A DNA stretch of 64,000 nt from UBA1413 sp964567485 (GCA_964567485.1 CAZMMX010000001.1:1-64000), one strand, 5' to 3'. Shown: positions 32,466-41,766, counted from the first letter of the stretch. The notes: generated by a model from the letters alone, not told the origin. Made by a program: numbers and translations.

Positions 32466-33347
32466 ATGGAAACAACCGACCTGTTAAAACGGGTTAGGCA
32501 GATAGAAATCAAGACACGCGGACTGACGCGGAATATCTTTGCCGGAGAGTACCACAGTGCTTTTAAAGGAAGGGGTATGGCCTTTGCCGAAGTCAGGGAA
32601 TACCAGTTCGGCGACGATATCCGGAGTATCGACTGGAACGTCACCGCCCGTTATGGTCATCCCTATGTCAAGGTCTTCGAAGAGGAAAGAGAGCTCACGG
32701 TCATGCTTCTGATCGACGTCAGCGGATCCCACGATTTCGGCACCTTCAGGAAGATGAAGAAAAACATCATCACCGAGGTCGGGGCTATCCTGGCTTTCAG
32801 CGCCATCCAGAACAACGACAAAACAGGAGTGATCTTTTTTTCCGACACCATCGAGAAGTTTATCCCTCCCAAAAAGGGAAGGTCCCATATCCTGCGCATC
32901 ATCAGGGAGATGATCGAATTCCGGCCCCAAAGCAGGGGAACCGATATCCCCGGAGCTTTGCGTTATCTGACCAACGCCATCAAAAAGAAATGTACGGCCT
33001 TTGTCATTTCCGACTTCATGGATGAACACCCCGACCTGGAAAGAGCGCTGTCGGTGGCCAACAACAAACACGACGTGGTGGCCGTCAGGATTCACGACGA
33101 AAGGGAAGAGGAGCTTCCTCCTATCGGGATGATCAAATTTAAGGATGCCGAAAGCGGAAAGTATGTCTGGATCAACAGCAGTGATGCAGCCACCAGAAAG
33201 GTCTACCGCGACTGGTGGCTGGGACAGACCGGCCGGCTGAAGGGAATCTTCACCCGCTGCGGCGTAGACGCCGCCTGGATCAACACCCGTGAAGATTATG
33301 TGAGAGCATTGATGAACCTGTTTAAGAAAAGGGAGGGCCGAAGGTGA
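32466..33347 (+). CDS. DUF58 protein of the Bat operon
   Basis: A 293-residue DUF58-family protein. The signature segment GRGMAFAEVREYQFGDDIRSIDWNVTARYGHPYVKVFEEERE (about 36-77) is the defining DUF58 motif. A von Willebrand A-like fold follows, with VMLLIDVSGSHDFG as a MIDAS-like DxSxS loop and FVISDFMDEHPDLERAL. No membrane segment is visible, so it is probably cytoplasmic. It is always found beside MoxR and VWA proteins; it may bridge the ATPase and membrane VWA partners. The next gene starts on a GTG overlapping its TGA, so the two are translationally coupled. Often numbered batH or batF in other genomes; names are not consistent. Confidence 0.9.
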   Translation: METTDLLKRVRQIEIKTRGLTRNIFAGEYHSAFKGRGMAFAEVREYQFGDDIRSIDWNVTARYGHPYVKVFEEERELTVMLLIDVSGSHDFGTFRKMKKNIITEVGAILAFSAIQNNDKTGVIFFSDTIEKFIPPKKGRSHILRIIREMIEFRPQSRGTDIPGALRYLTNAIKKKCTAFVISDFMDEHPDLERALSVANNKHDVVAVRIHDEREEELPPIGMIKFKDAESGKYVWINSSDAATRKVYRDWWLGQTGRLKGIFTRCGVDAAWINTREDYVRALMNLFKKREGRR

Positions 33348-34387
33348 AAAGTGTACTGAAAAACCTGAGAATAAGCTATCTTCTGTTTCTGCTCCTGGCC
33401 GGAGTCTCCCGGCTGGATGCCCAGCCCGTGAAGGCTGTGGCCCGCCTCGACTCCACTCAGATCCTCATTGGCGACCAGATCAACCTGATCCTGGAACTCG
33501 AAAAACCCAAAAACCTGGAAATGGGATTTGCCACGGTCGCCGATTCCCTGGCCGGAAAAATAGAAGTGCTGGAGCGCTCAGCCATCGACACGCTGATCCT
33601 CAACGACCAGAGCATCAAACTCGTGCAGACCTTCAGGGTCACCTGCTTCGATAGCGGCAACTACCGCATCCCCCCCTTCCGCTTTGACCTTCAAATGGCC
33701 GACAGACTCGATTCCATCTTCACCAACGAGCTTCTCCTCAGGGTGATCACCATGGAAGTCGACACCACCCGCGGGCCCACCGATGTCAAAATGCCCTACG
33801 ACGCCCCTCTCTCCCTGAAAGAAGTAACCCCTTACATGATGGGAATCATCCTGGCAGGAACCCTGCTCTTTCTGATCCTTTATTCCCTGAAAAGAAAAAA
33901 GAAAAACCTGCCCCTGTTCACTCTTCCCGTCAAGCCCAAAGAGCCCGCCCATGTGGTGGCCCTGAAGGAACTCGACAGAATTAAGGAGGAGAAACTATGG
34001 CAAAGAGACAAGGTAAAGGCCTACTACAGCGATCTCACCGAAGTTTTACGCAACTACATCGAAGAGAGATTCGAACTTCCCGCCCTGGAACAGACCACCG
34101 GAGAAATCCTGGAATGCTTTATCACCCGCAAAGGGATGATCCCTGAGAAATCACTCGGTCACCTGCAGCATATCCTTCCGTTGGCTGACCTGGTGAAATT
34201 CGCCAAATACCAGCCTTTGCCCGATGACCACCAGCTGGCCCTGGTCAACGCCTATTTCTTTGTGAATGAGACAAAACCCGAGGAGACGGTAAAGCACATC
34301 TCCCCGGAACAGGAAAACGCCAAGGCCTCCGCCCCCATGGTTACCACCGGCAGCGAAACCAACAAAAACCAGCAGGACCATGTTTAA
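33344..34387 (+). CDS. Membrane protein of the Bat operon (BatG-like position)
   Basis: A 347-residue protein with an N-terminal signal peptide (LLFLLLAGVSRLDAQ). A periplasmic beta-rich domain (about 28-140) follows, with LDSTQILIGDQINLILELEKP and LVQTFRVTCFDSGNYRIPPF, similar in style to the domains of BatD. One membrane segment lies near 162-182 (MMGIILAGTLLFLILYSLKRKKK), then a cytoplasmic helical part with AYYSDLTEVLRNYIEERF that recalls the C-terminal domain of BatD. It starts on GTG overlapping the DUF58 stop and overlaps batA by 8 bp. Probably an oxygen-tolerance partner protein; the precise activity is unknown. Confidence 0.75.
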   Translation: MKSVLKNLRISYLLFLLLAGVSRLDAQPVKAVARLDSTQILIGDQINLILELEKPKNLEMGFATVADSLAGKIEVLERSAIDTLILNDQSIKLVQTFRVTCFDSGNYRIPPFRFDLQMADRLDSIFTNELLLRVITMEVDTTRGPTDVKMPYDAPLSLKEVTPYMMGIILAGTLLFLILYSLKRKKKNLPLFTLPVKPKEPAHVVALKELDRIKEEKLWQRDKVKAYYSDLTEVLRNYIEERFELPALEQTTGEILECFITRKGMIPEKSLGHLQHILPLADLVKFAKYQPLPDDHQLALVNAYFFVNETKPEETVKHISPEQENAKASAPMVTTGSETNKNQQDHV

Positions 34388-35375
34388 CGATATTACCTTC
34401 AAAAACCCGGAGCTCTTTTACCTATTACTGTTCCTGCTCCCGATGATAGCCTGGTATCTCTTCCGCTACCGGAAGAACAACGCCAGCATACGCATTTCAG
34501 GGACTTCCGCGCTTTCGAAGGCCCCTGTCACCCTGATGCATTACCTCCGCCATCTCCCCTTCCTGTTGCAACTGACAGCCATCGCCCTTTTCATCGTGGT
34601 ATTGGCCAGGCCGCAATCAAGCACCAGCTGGGAAAACGTCACCACCGAAGGAATCGACATGGTCGTCTCTCTCGACATTTCGACCAGTATGCTGGCCATG
34701 GACTTTTCCCCCAACCGTCTGGAAGCGGCCAAAAAGGTAGCCATGGAATTCATATCGGGACGCGAACACGACCGCATGGGACTGGTGGTGTTTGCCGGGG
34801 AGGCTTTTACGCAGTGCCCTCTGACCACCGACCGGGCAGTGCTGCTGAACCTCTTCAAGGATATCAGAACCGGCCTCATTGAAGATGGCACCGCCATCGG
34901 CAATGGCCTGGCCACCGCCGTGGCGCGCCTCCGCGACAGCCAGGCCCTGAGCCGTGTGATCATCCTGCTCACCGACGGAGAAAATAACCGGGGTGAAGTG
35001 GCCCCCCTGACGGCCGCGGAAATCGCCAAAACCTACGGCATCAGGGTCTATACCATCGGCGTGGGCTCCATTGGCACCGCCCCCTACCCTGTTCAGACCC
35101 CCTTCGGCACCCAGGTGCAGAACATGGAGGTCAAAATCGACGAGGAGATGCTCCGCCAAATCTCCGCCATCACTGATGGCAGGTACTTCCGGGCTACCAG
35201 CAACATGAAACTCGCCGAAATCTACCAGGAAATCGACCAACTCGAGAAATCACGCATCGATATCAAAGAATACAGCCGTCGTTCCGAGGAGTTCATGCCG
35301 TTTGCCCTGGCAGGCCTCCTGGTACTGCTGCTTGCCCTGTTCCTGAAAATCACCCTTTTCCGGAATATTCCTTAA
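34380..35375 (+). CDS. batA: BatA, VWA-domain aerotolerance membrane protein
   Basis: A 331-residue membrane protein with two N-terminal segments (about 12-28 and 61-77), a periplasmic or cytoplasmic von Willebrand A domain, and a C-terminal segment (about 308-326). The MIDAS motif D99-I-S101-T-S103 is intact in VVSLDISTSMLAMDFSPNRLEAAK. Later VWA metal residues lie in CPLTTDRAV and LTDGENNRGE. BatA and BatB form part of the Bacteroides aerotolerance complex described in B. fragilis, whose loss reduces oxygen or stress tolerance. It overlaps the preceding gene by 8 bp and is followed 10 bp later by batB, a close paralogue, indicating an old tandem duplication. Confidence 0.94.
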   Translation: MFNDITFKNPELFYLLLFLLPMIAWYLFRYRKNNASIRISGTSALSKAPVTLMHYLRHLPFLLQLTAIALFIVVLARPQSSTSWENVTTEGIDMVVSLDISTSMLAMDFSPNRLEAAKKVAMEFISGREHDRMGLVVFAGEAFTQCPLTTDRAVLLNLFKDIRTGLIEDGTAIGNGLATAVARLRDSQALSRVIILLTDGENNRGEVAPLTAAEIAKTYGIRVYTIGVGSIGTAPYPVQTPFGTQVQNMEVKIDEEMLRQISAITDGRYFRATSNMKLAEIYQEIDQLEKSRIDIKEYSRRSEEFMPFALAGLLVLLLALFLKITLFRNIP

Positions 35376-35385
35376 ACCGATTGCT

Positions 35386-36429
35386 ATGGAAATGTTCAGA
35401 TTCGCCCATCCGGAATATTTTTGGGGATTGTTGCTGATTCCCGTGCTGACCACGCTCTTTATCCTGGCGCGGATCATGCGCAGAAGAGCCTTGAAGAAAT
35501 TCGGCTCCCCGGAACTCCTCAGGGAACTCACCCCCAGTGCTTCGGCTTTCCGCCCCGGCTTCAAATTCGCCCTGCTGATGCTAGCCCTGGCCCTCTTCAT
35601 TACCGGAGCCGCCCGGCCACAGTTCGGCTCTCAACTCAAACAGGTAAAACGCCAGGGCGTCGAAATCATCATCGCCCTCGATGTCTCTAACAGCATGCTG
35701 GCCGAAGATATCAAGCCCAACCGGCTCGAAAGGGCCAAAAGGGCCATTGACAGGCTGATCAGCAAACTTAGGGATGACAAAATAGGATTGATCGTTTTTG
35801 CCGGTGATGCTTATATGCAGCTGCCCATCACCACCGATTACAACTCGGCACAGCTCTTTCTGGCATCGGTCAACACCCAAATCGTTCCGCGGCAGGGAAC
35901 AGCCATCGGCGCCGCCATCGATATGGCCATGCGTTCCTTCACCCCCGACCCGGCACCCGGAAAAGCCATCATTATCATCACCGACGGCGAAAACCACGAA
36001 GACGACGCCATCGCCGCAGCCACAGAAGCCCACAAAAATGGCATCATCGTCCACACCATCGGCATGGGCCTCCCCCAGGGAGCCCCCATCCCGGTCATCA
36101 GTGGCAACAATGGCGACTACCGCCGCGATAAGGAGGGAAAAATCGTCATCACCCGCCTCGATGAAGCCACCCTCGAAAAGACCAGCAGCGCCGGAGGCGG
36201 ACTCTATATCCGCGCGAACACCGCCCAGGTAGGCCTCGACGAACTCTTCGACGAAATCAACAAAATGCAGAAAAGCGAAATCGACGCCCGCCAGTTCTCA
36301 GAATATGAAGAACAGTTCCAGTATTTCTTCGCCGCTGGCCTGCTCCTGCTCCTGATAGAATTCTTTATCATGGAAAGGAAAAATAAATACCTCAGAAGAA
36401 TTAAACTTTTTAACGTGCGAAAACCATGA
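35386..36429 (+). CDS. batB: BatB, VWA-domain aerotolerance membrane protein
   Basis: A 347-residue paralogue of BatA with the same layout: two N-terminal membrane segments (about 11-29 and 59-75), a von Willebrand A domain and a C-terminal segment (about 310-326). The MIDAS loop D99-V-S101-N-S103 is intact in IALDVSNSMLAEDIKPNRLERAK. The C-terminal region YEEQFQYFFAAGLLLLLIEFF is typical of BatB. It likely pairs with BatA, with MoxR acting on the pair. Its stop overlaps the batC start (ATGA), giving tight translational coupling. No unusual features beyond the expected similarity to BatA. Confidence 0.94.
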   Translation: MEMFRFAHPEYFWGLLLIPVLTTLFILARIMRRRALKKFGSPELLRELTPSASAFRPGFKFALLMLALALFITGAARPQFGSQLKQVKRQGVEIIIALDVSNSMLAEDIKPNRLERAKRAIDRLISKLRDDKIGLIVFAGDAYMQLPITTDYNSAQLFLASVNTQIVPRQGTAIGAAIDMAMRSFTPDPAPGKAIIIITDGENHEDDAIAAATEAHKNGIIVHTIGMGLPQGAPIPVISGNNGDYRRDKEGKIVITRLDEATLEKTSSAGGGLYIRANTAQVGLDELFDEINKMQKSEIDARQFSEYEEQFQYFFAAGLLLLLIEFFIMERKNKYLRRIKLFNVRKP

Positions 36430-37142
36430 AAACGCACCTGCTCATCCTTATGGCCCTCATCGTTGCCTCCACGGCATCAGGCCAGAACGAAAGAAAATTC
36501 ATCCGTCAGGGAAATCGCTTCTATCTGGAAGGAGTCAAAGACACCACCCGTCTCGATACCGCCAGCTTCAGCAAGGCAGAGACCGCCTACCGCAAGGCCC
36601 TCGACAAGAAACCCAACGACCCGAAATGGAACTTCAACCTGAACAATTCGGTCTACAAACAGTCCAAATTCAGCGAAGCTGCACAGGGATTCGAACAACT
36701 GGCCTCCCAGGCTCCCCACCCTGAAGAAAAAGCCAGGGCCCTCCATAACCTCGGAAACAGCCTCCTCTTCCAGTCAAAAATCGACGAAAGCATCGAGGCC
36801 TACAAAGAAGCCCTGCGCAATAACCCCGGCGACATGGAGACAAAATACAACCTGGCTTATGCCCAGAAGATGAAGCAGCAACAACAGCAGCAGGAGCAGA
36901 ATAAAGAGCAGAACAAAGACCAGGATCAAAACAAGGACCAGAATAAGGACCAGAACAAAGATCAGGATCAAAACAAGGACCAGAATAAGGATCAGCAGCA
37001 ACAACCGCCGCCTAAGATTTCCAGGCAGAATGCGGAACAGCTGTTGCAAGCCCTCCAGAATGATGAAAAAAACATCCAGGAGAAGGTAAAAAAAGCTAAA
37101 GCCGCAGAAGCGAAACCTTCAAGAGTGGAAAAAGAGTGGTAG
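36426..37142 (+). CDS. batC: BatC, TPR aerotolerance protein
   Basis: A 238-residue exported protein with signal peptide 1-19. TPR repeats cover about 40-145 (FSKAETAYRKALDKKPNDPKWNFN, then ALHNLGNSLLFQSKIDESIEAYKEAL). A hydrophilic low-complexity stretch from about 150 to 198 consists of Gln, Asn, Lys and Asp, built largely from NKDQ units and encoded partly by a 42-bp tandem duplication (36912-36995). The tail (LLQALQNDEKNIQEKVKK to VEKEW) is the conserved BatC end. TPRs probably mediate contact with BatB or BatD in the periplasm. The length of the charged stretch likely varies among strains. Confidence 0.92.
   Translation: MKTHLLILMALIVASTASGQNERKFIRQGNRFYLEGVKDTTRLDTASFSKAETAYRKALDKKPNDPKWNFNLNNSVYKQSKFSEAAQGFEQLASQAPHPEEKARALHNLGNSLLFQSKIDESIEAYKEALRNNPGDMETKYNLAYAQKMKQQQQQQEQNKEQNKDQDQNKDQNKDQNKDQDQNKDQNKDQQQQPPPKISRQNAEQLLQALQNDEKNIQEKVKKAKAAEAKPSRVEKEW
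36912..36995 (+). repeat. 42-bp tandem duplication inside batC
   Basis: Two units (36912-36953 and 36954-36995) match at 40 of 42 bases and encode NKDQ-type low-complexity sequence. The reading frame is preserved. Confidence 0.8.
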
Positions 37143-37212
37143 TTTTATCAGAAGAAAACGGTTTCCGTGTCCGGAAGAGTAACAGGAGTGCGGAAAACAA
37201 CAGATCAGGGAT

Positions 37213-39042
37213 ATGTTCAGGAAATTTTTAATAATCACAGTAATGGTGCTCTTCGGCCTGCAAGCCATGGCCGAGGAGATGCGCCTGGTGATGTCGGCGC
37301 CCAACGCGGTGGCCGTGGGAGATCAGTTCCGGCTGACTTTCAATATCAACAAGCGGGGAGAGAACCTGACCCTTCCCGACCTGGGAAGCTTCGATGTATT
37401 GATGGGGCCCAGTTTCTCCTCCTCCACTTCGGTGCAGATCATCAACGGGCGAACCTCCCAAAGCCAGGATTTTGCCTACACCTTCATATTAAGGGCCAAA
37501 GAGGCAGGAACCTTCACCATCAGGCCGGGGTCGATAGAAGTCGACGGAAAAATCGTCCAGTCCAATACGCTGACCATCCAGGTCGTATCAGGGCAACCAC
37601 AAGGGGCCACCACTCCGGGAACACAGAATCCCGGACAGGACTCCGGGGAAGAGAAAACCCCCACCGGGACCATCAGCAAAAACGACCTCTTCATCAGGCT
37701 GGAACTCAACAGGAGACAGGCCTGGAAGGGGCAGCAGATCACCGCCACCGTCAAACTGTATGCCAACCCCAATCTGCCACTCTCGGGTTTTGAAGAGGTC
37801 AACCTCCCCACCTACGAGGGTTTCTATACCCAGGATATCGACATTCCCCAGCAAATCAACTTCAAGAGAGAGGTCTACAATGACAAAATCTACCAGGTGG
37901 GGGTCCTCAAGAAAACGGTGCTCTTTCCACAGCAGACAGGAAACATCACCATCAGGCCCTTCAGCATCACCACCCTGGTGCAGCAAAGGGTAAGGCAACG
38001 CAGTTTTTTTGATGACTTTTTCGCGGGAGTGCAAACCGTCAAGGCCAGGCTGACCAGTGATGCCGTCACGGTTTCGGTAAAGGAACTGCCCCCGGCGCCT
38101 GCCGATTTCTCGGGCGGCGTGGGAGATTTCAGGCTCTCCTCGGAATTGAGCCATGCTGAGGTCACCACCAACGATGCCGTTACCCTGAAAATCGACATTT
38201 CCGGAACCGGCAATCTCAGGCTGATCCAAACCCCTAAGTTGACCCTTTCCGGTGATTTCGAACAGTACGACCCCAATAGCACCGACAACGTCAGGGCTTC
38301 CGAGGGTGGAGTCAGCGGCACCAAAACCATAGAATACCTCTTTCAACCCAGGTACGAAGGGAATTATAAGGTCCCCCCGGTCACCTTTAGCTGGTTCAAC
38401 CCGGGCAGCGGGCAATATGAACGGGCCTCGACCCCTGAATATGCGCTCACGGTCACCCGTGGTAGCGATGACCCCGGCACAGGCGTGGTCAGGTCAGTGA
38501 GAAAACAGGATGTTCAGACCATCGGACAGGACATCCGCTTCATCAGCCAGAAAAATGATAAACTGCACCAAAGGGGCACCTCCTTTTTCGGAAGCACCCT
38601 GTTCTGGTCATTCTACCTTCTGGGAGCGGCGGCTTTTGCCCTCTTCTTTGTGATATACAGAAAAAAGATGGTGGAGAACGCCAATGTGGCCCTGGTGCGC
38701 AATAAAAAGGCCAACCGTTTGGCCCGCAGGCATCTCAGGGTGGCGGCCACACATTTACAACACAACAGGAGCGAGGAATTCTACGATTCGGTACTGAAGG
38801 CCTTCTGGGGATACCTGAGCGATAAGCTGGCCATCCCGCTGGCCATCCTGCGCCGGGAAACCGCCGTCGAAGCGCTCGAAAACCGTAAGGTTGACCCCTC
38901 CCTGATCAGTGAATTCCTGGCCGTCGCCGACCAGTGCGAATACGCCCGCTTTGCCCCGGCTGAAGGTACCCAGGCCATGAAGGAACTTTATGACCAGGCC
39001 GTGGAGGTAATCACCCAACTCGAAAAACAGATAAAACGATGA
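37213..39042 (+). CDS. batD: BatD, oxygen-tolerance protein
   Basis: A 609-residue protein of the BatD family. Signal peptide 1-20, then a large periplasmic region of beta-sandwich repeats (PNAVAVGDQFRLTFNINKRGENLTLPDLGSFDVLMGPS, then NRRQAWKGQQITATVKLY). One membrane segment is near 461-480 (FWSFYLLGAAAFALFFVIY). The cytoplasmic C-terminal part contains HLRVAATHLQHNRSEEFYDSVLKAFWGYLSDKLAIP, characteristic of BatD. It would be the periplasmic partner of the BatA/BatB VWA proteins. It follows batC by about 70 bp in the same operon. Function beyond aerotolerance and stress resistance is unknown in any organism. Confidence 0.93.
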   Translation: MFRKFLIITVMVLFGLQAMAEEMRLVMSAPNAVAVGDQFRLTFNINKRGENLTLPDLGSFDVLMGPSFSSSTSVQIINGRTSQSQDFAYTFILRAKEAGTFTIRPGSIEVDGKIVQSNTLTIQVVSGQPQGATTPGTQNPGQDSGEEKTPTGTISKNDLFIRLELNRRQAWKGQQITATVKLYANPNLPLSGFEEVNLPTYEGFYTQDIDIPQQINFKREVYNDKIYQVGVLKKTVLFPQQTGNITIRPFSITTLVQQRVRQRSFFDDFFAGVQTVKARLTSDAVTVSVKELPPAPADFSGGVGDFRLSSELSHAEVTTNDAVTLKIDISGTGNLRLIQTPKLTLSGDFEQYDPNSTDNVRASEGGVSGTKTIEYLFQPRYEGNYKVPPVTFSWFNPGSGQYERASTPEYALTVTRGSDDPGTGVVRSVRKQDVQTIGQDIRFISQKNDKLHQRGTSFFGSTLFWSFYLLGAAAFALFFVIYRKKMVENANVALVRNKKANRLARRHLRVAATHLQHNRSEEFYDSVLKAFWGYLSDKLAIPLAILRRETAVEALENRKVDPSLISEFLAVADQCEYARFAPAEGTQAMKELYDQAVEVITQLEKQIKR

Positions 39043-39203
39043 TCTCCCTGTTCGGAATCCCGATCCGAAAGGGGATGAGATCACTGACAACCGGCACTCT
39101 CCGGAAAACGGAAAAGACTGAAGGCCACCGGAGATCGTGGGAAAACATGGTGAGAAATGATGAATAACAGATTGCATTACAACAGATTAACAAGCACAAG
39201 GTT

Positions 39204-39956
39204 ATGAGACGAGTTATCATGGGATTCTTCCTTTTGTTGTTTTGCTTCGCCGGAGCCGCGGGGCAGGAGCAGCTGCTCGAAGAGGCCAATAAACACTATA
39301 CCGGCCAGGAGTATGAACAGGCCGTTGCCAAATATGAACAAATCCTGGCTTCCGGAAAAGAGTCGGCCGAATTGTACTATAACCTGGGAAATGCCTGGTT
39401 CAAACTGGGAGAAAACACCAAAGCCATTCTTTGCTATGAGAGGGCGAAGCTTCTGGCCCCCCAGAACGACGATATAGAATTCAACCTTCAGATCGCCAAT
39501 CAACTGGTGGTGGACCATATCGAAGAGTTGCCGCGACCTTTCTTTTCGCGGTGGGGCAGTGCCCTGGCCGGCCGCACTTCCGAAACAGGATGGGCCCGTC
39601 TGAGCGTTATCAGCTTCCTGCTCTTCCTCGTCCTTCTGGCCAGTTATCTTTTCGGCCGCACTACCCTGGTCAGAAAAGGGGCCTTTTTCATGGCCCTGGC
39701 CGCGATCCTTTTCTCCGTCCTCAGCTTCTCCATAGCTTACCGTCATCACTCCCTGCGGAAAAACCGACAGGAAGCCATTATCCAATGCCCCAGGGTCACC
39801 CTGAAAAGCTCCCCCGCGGAAACGGGAACCGACCTCTACCTCATCCATGAAGGATTGAAAGTGGAAATCACCGACAGCCTCGACTCCTGGAAAGAGATAC
39901 GCCTGCTCGACGGCAACAAGGGATGGCTCCGCGACTCCTGTCTGGTGAACATATAA
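39204..39956 (+). CDS. batE: BatE, TPR/SH3 aerotolerance membrane protein
   Basis: A 250-residue protein. Signal peptide 1-20; TPRs about 22-95 (ANKHYTGQEYEQAVAKYEQIL, LYYNLGNAWFKLGENTKAILCYERA). Two membrane segments lie near 138-155 and 161-180 (FLLFLVLLASYLFG, FFMALAAILFSVLSFSI). A C-terminal bacterial SH3-like domain (about 190-250) ends in DSLDSWKEIRLLDGNKGWLRDSCL. It completes the A-E set of the Bat operon. A 161-bp gap without recognisable signals separates it from batD; the same direction suggests it is still co-transcribed. Confidence 0.92.
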   Translation: MRRVIMGFFLLLFCFAGAAGQEQLLEEANKHYTGQEYEQAVAKYEQILASGKESAELYYNLGNAWFKLGENTKAILCYERAKLLAPQNDDIEFNLQIANQLVVDHIEELPRPFFSRWGSALAGRTSETGWARLSVISFLLFLVLLASYLFGRTTLVRKGAFFMALAAILFSVLSFSIAYRHHSLRKNRQEAIIQCPRVTLKSSPAETGTDLYLIHEGLKVEITDSLDSWKEIRLLDGNKGWLRDSCLVNI

Positions 39957-40085
39957 TCACCGCAGTTCCGTCACTTTGCTGCAAAATTTTCGAACATTCT
40001 TCGGGAATATTCCGGGGAACACACAGATAATCGTTAATTCCCTCTTATTTTAAATACTTTTTTGTCCCTTAATGCGGCAATGCGT

Positions 40086-40093
40086 TAATTTTG
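40086..40093 (+). promoter_or_regulatory. Bacteroidota promoter for fabI
   Basis: TAATTTTG followed by CAG, with TTG at about 40062-40064 as the -33 element. The transcript would begin near 40100, just before the chosen ATG. Confidence 0.65.
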
Positions 40094-40115
40094 CAGCGAA
40101 ATAACTGTGCATAAT

Positions 40116-40985
40116 ATGGCTTACCAATTGTTAAAAGGAAAAAGGGGAATCATTTTCGGTGCCCTGAATGCCGACTCAATTGCCTGGAAGGTGGCAGAAC
40201 TGGCACACCAGGAAGGGGCTACTTTCGCCCTCACCAACACTCCCGTCGCCCTGCGCATGGGAGACACCCCCTTACTGGCCGAAAGACTGGGGCTTCCCCT
40301 GATCGGAGCTGACGCCACCAGCGTCGAAGACCTTAACCACCTCTTCACCCAATCGATGGAACTCCTGGGCGGAAAAATCGATTTCGTACTCCACTCTATC
40401 GGTATGTCCCCCAATGTCAGAAAAGGCCGCCATTACAGCGACCTCGACTACCAGATGCTGGAAAAGACCCTCGATATCTCCGCCGTCTCCCTCCACAAAA
40501 CGCTGCAAGTCGCCCGAAAACTCGACGCCATCAACGAATGGGGGTCTGTGGTGGCTCTTAGCTATGTGGCAGCACAACGCACTTTCTACGGCTACAACGA
40601 TATGGCCGACGCAAAAGCCCTCCTCGAATCCATCACCCGCAGCTTCGGATATATCTACGGCATGGAACGCAAAGTGAGAATCAACAGCGTGTCACAATCC
40701 CCCACCCCCACCACCGCAGGCAGTGGCGTCAAAGGATTTGACAAACTCCTCGACTTTGCCGAAAGAATGTCCCCCTTGGGTAACGCCACCGCCGACGAGT
40801 GCGCCGGCTATTGCATCACCCTCTTCTCTGACCTCACACGCAAGGTCACCATGCAAAACCTTTTCCACGACGGAGGGTTCTCCTCTATGGGCATGAGCCT
40901 GACCGCCCTCCAACAATATGAAAAAGGCATGGAGTGCCCCTGCGACAAATCCGAATCCCAGGGCGACCAACACCAATACGACTGA
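40116..40985 (+). CDS. fabI: Enoyl-ACP reductase, FabI type
   Basis: About 289 residues from ATG 40116 (MAYQLLKGKRGIIFGALNADSIAWKVAELAHQEGA); a GTG at 40107 would add three residues. It is a short-chain dehydrogenase/reductase with the FabI-type NADH-binding start. The active-site pattern Y-x6-K is kept in YGYNDMADAK, with the preceding conserved Tyr in LSYVAAQRTF. It reduces enoyl-ACP in the last step of each fatty-acid elongation cycle and is the usual target of triclosan in bacteria that use FabI. The tail beyond VTMQNLFHDGGFSSMGMS is longer than in E. coli by about 25 residues and includes CPCDK. It stands alone. Confidence 0.92.
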   Translation: MAYQLLKGKRGIIFGALNADSIAWKVAELAHQEGATFALTNTPVALRMGDTPLLAERLGLPLIGADATSVEDLNHLFTQSMELLGGKIDFVLHSIGMSPNVRKGRHYSDLDYQMLEKTLDISAVSLHKTLQVARKLDAINEWGSVVALSYVAAQRTFYGYNDMADAKALLESITRSFGYIYGMERKVRINSVSQSPTPTTAGSGVKGFDKLLDFAERMSPLGNATADECAGYCITLFSDLTRKVTMQNLFHDGGFSSMGMSLTALQQYEKGMECPCDKSESQGDQHQYD

Positions 40986-41034
40986 CTTTAAGAGATTTTA
41001 GGAAATTTTAAACCTATTTCAGAAGTAATGACTT

Positions 41035-41042
41035 TATTTTTG
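41035..41042 (+). promoter_or_regulatory. Bacteroidota -7 box for the 41056 gene
   Basis: TATTTTTG ends 13 bp before the ATG at 41056, so the 5' leader is very short. Confidence 0.55.
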
Positions 41043-41055
41043 AATAAAAAAAGTC

Positions 41056-41664
41056 ATGAAGCACACATGTATGGTTTTGCTGTTGATGGCTACCATCACC
41101 ATGGCCGCATCAGCCCAGAAAACAGAAAAGAAGGAAAAAAACAGTCCCGACGAGGAAATCTCCGTCAAACGGGAATTTGACGAACAAGGGAACCTCATCC
41201 GCTTCGACTCCCTGAGGGTCTTCCGATGGTCCACCGATTCGCTTTTCACCTTTCCGGGAAATAAAGGATGGGAAAGTCTGTTCGGGGAAGATCTCTTTGA
41301 GGACCTCTTCCCCGGACTCAGGAATCTCCCCAGTGACTCCTCCCGGTTCGGAGACTTTTTCTTCCACAATGACACTTCATTTTTCATGGGCCCCAACTCC
41401 TCATTTATGCTCCCTCCCGGGTTTTTTATCCCCGAAATGGAGGACCTCGAAGAAATGGAAGAGCTCCTGGAACGTCACTTCAAATCCTTGCCCCCTGGCC
41501 AGTTCCCTGATTTCGGGAACCACGCACTACCTTTTCAGCGCTATGCCGATCCTGACCAGCAGAAAGAGTGGCAGCAGCTGATGGAAAAACAGCACAAAGA
41601 AATGGAAGAGTTCCGCGAAAAATGGGAGAAGAAAAAACAGAGCCCCGGAATAGAGAAGATATAA
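41056..41664 (+). CDS. Unknown secreted protein
   Basis: A 202-residue protein with a clear signal peptide (MVLLLMATITMAASAQ, cleavage near 21). The mature part is acidic and rich in Phe, Glu, Asp and Pro, for example FGEDLFEDLFPGLRNLP and MEDLEEMEELLERHF, and ends in a Lys/Glu-rich helix (about 170-200). Its start VKREFDEQGNLIRFDSLRVFRWS is a pattern I have seen in Bacteroidota periplasmic proteins of unknown function, but no domain can be named. It has its own promoter-like box and sits between fabI and pdxH. A soluble periplasmic or chaperone-like role would be guesswork. Confidence 0.75.
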   Translation: MKHTCMVLLLMATITMAASAQKTEKKEKNSPDEEISVKREFDEQGNLIRFDSLRVFRWSTDSLFTFPGNKGWESLFGEDLFEDLFPGLRNLPSDSSRFGDFFFHNDTSFFMGPNSSFMLPPGFFIPEMEDLEEMEELLERHFKSLPPGQFPDFGNHALPFQRYADPDQQKEWQQLMEKQHKEMEEFREKWEKKKQSPGIEKI

Positions 41665-41702
41665 CGGCTCCGGCTCCTATTCATCCCGTTTATTAACACT
41701 AT

Positions 41703-41748
41703 TTCTTGCAAACATCTTCCCCCGATTCTTGCAAACAACTTCCCCCGA
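41703..41748 (+). repeat. Tandem 23-bp repeat before pdxH
   Basis: TTCTTGCAAACATCTTCCCC plus CGA at 41703-41725 is repeated at 41726-41748 with one change. It lies in the short gap before pdxH and may duplicate a regulatory site. Confidence 0.7.
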
Positions 41749-41766
41749 TGTTTGTTTAAGAGGTTG

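Noticed and set aside
36880..37010. CRISPR-like array from the regular repeats in batC
   Set aside because: The repeats are in-frame low-complexity codons (NKDQ) of one gene with no unique spacers.
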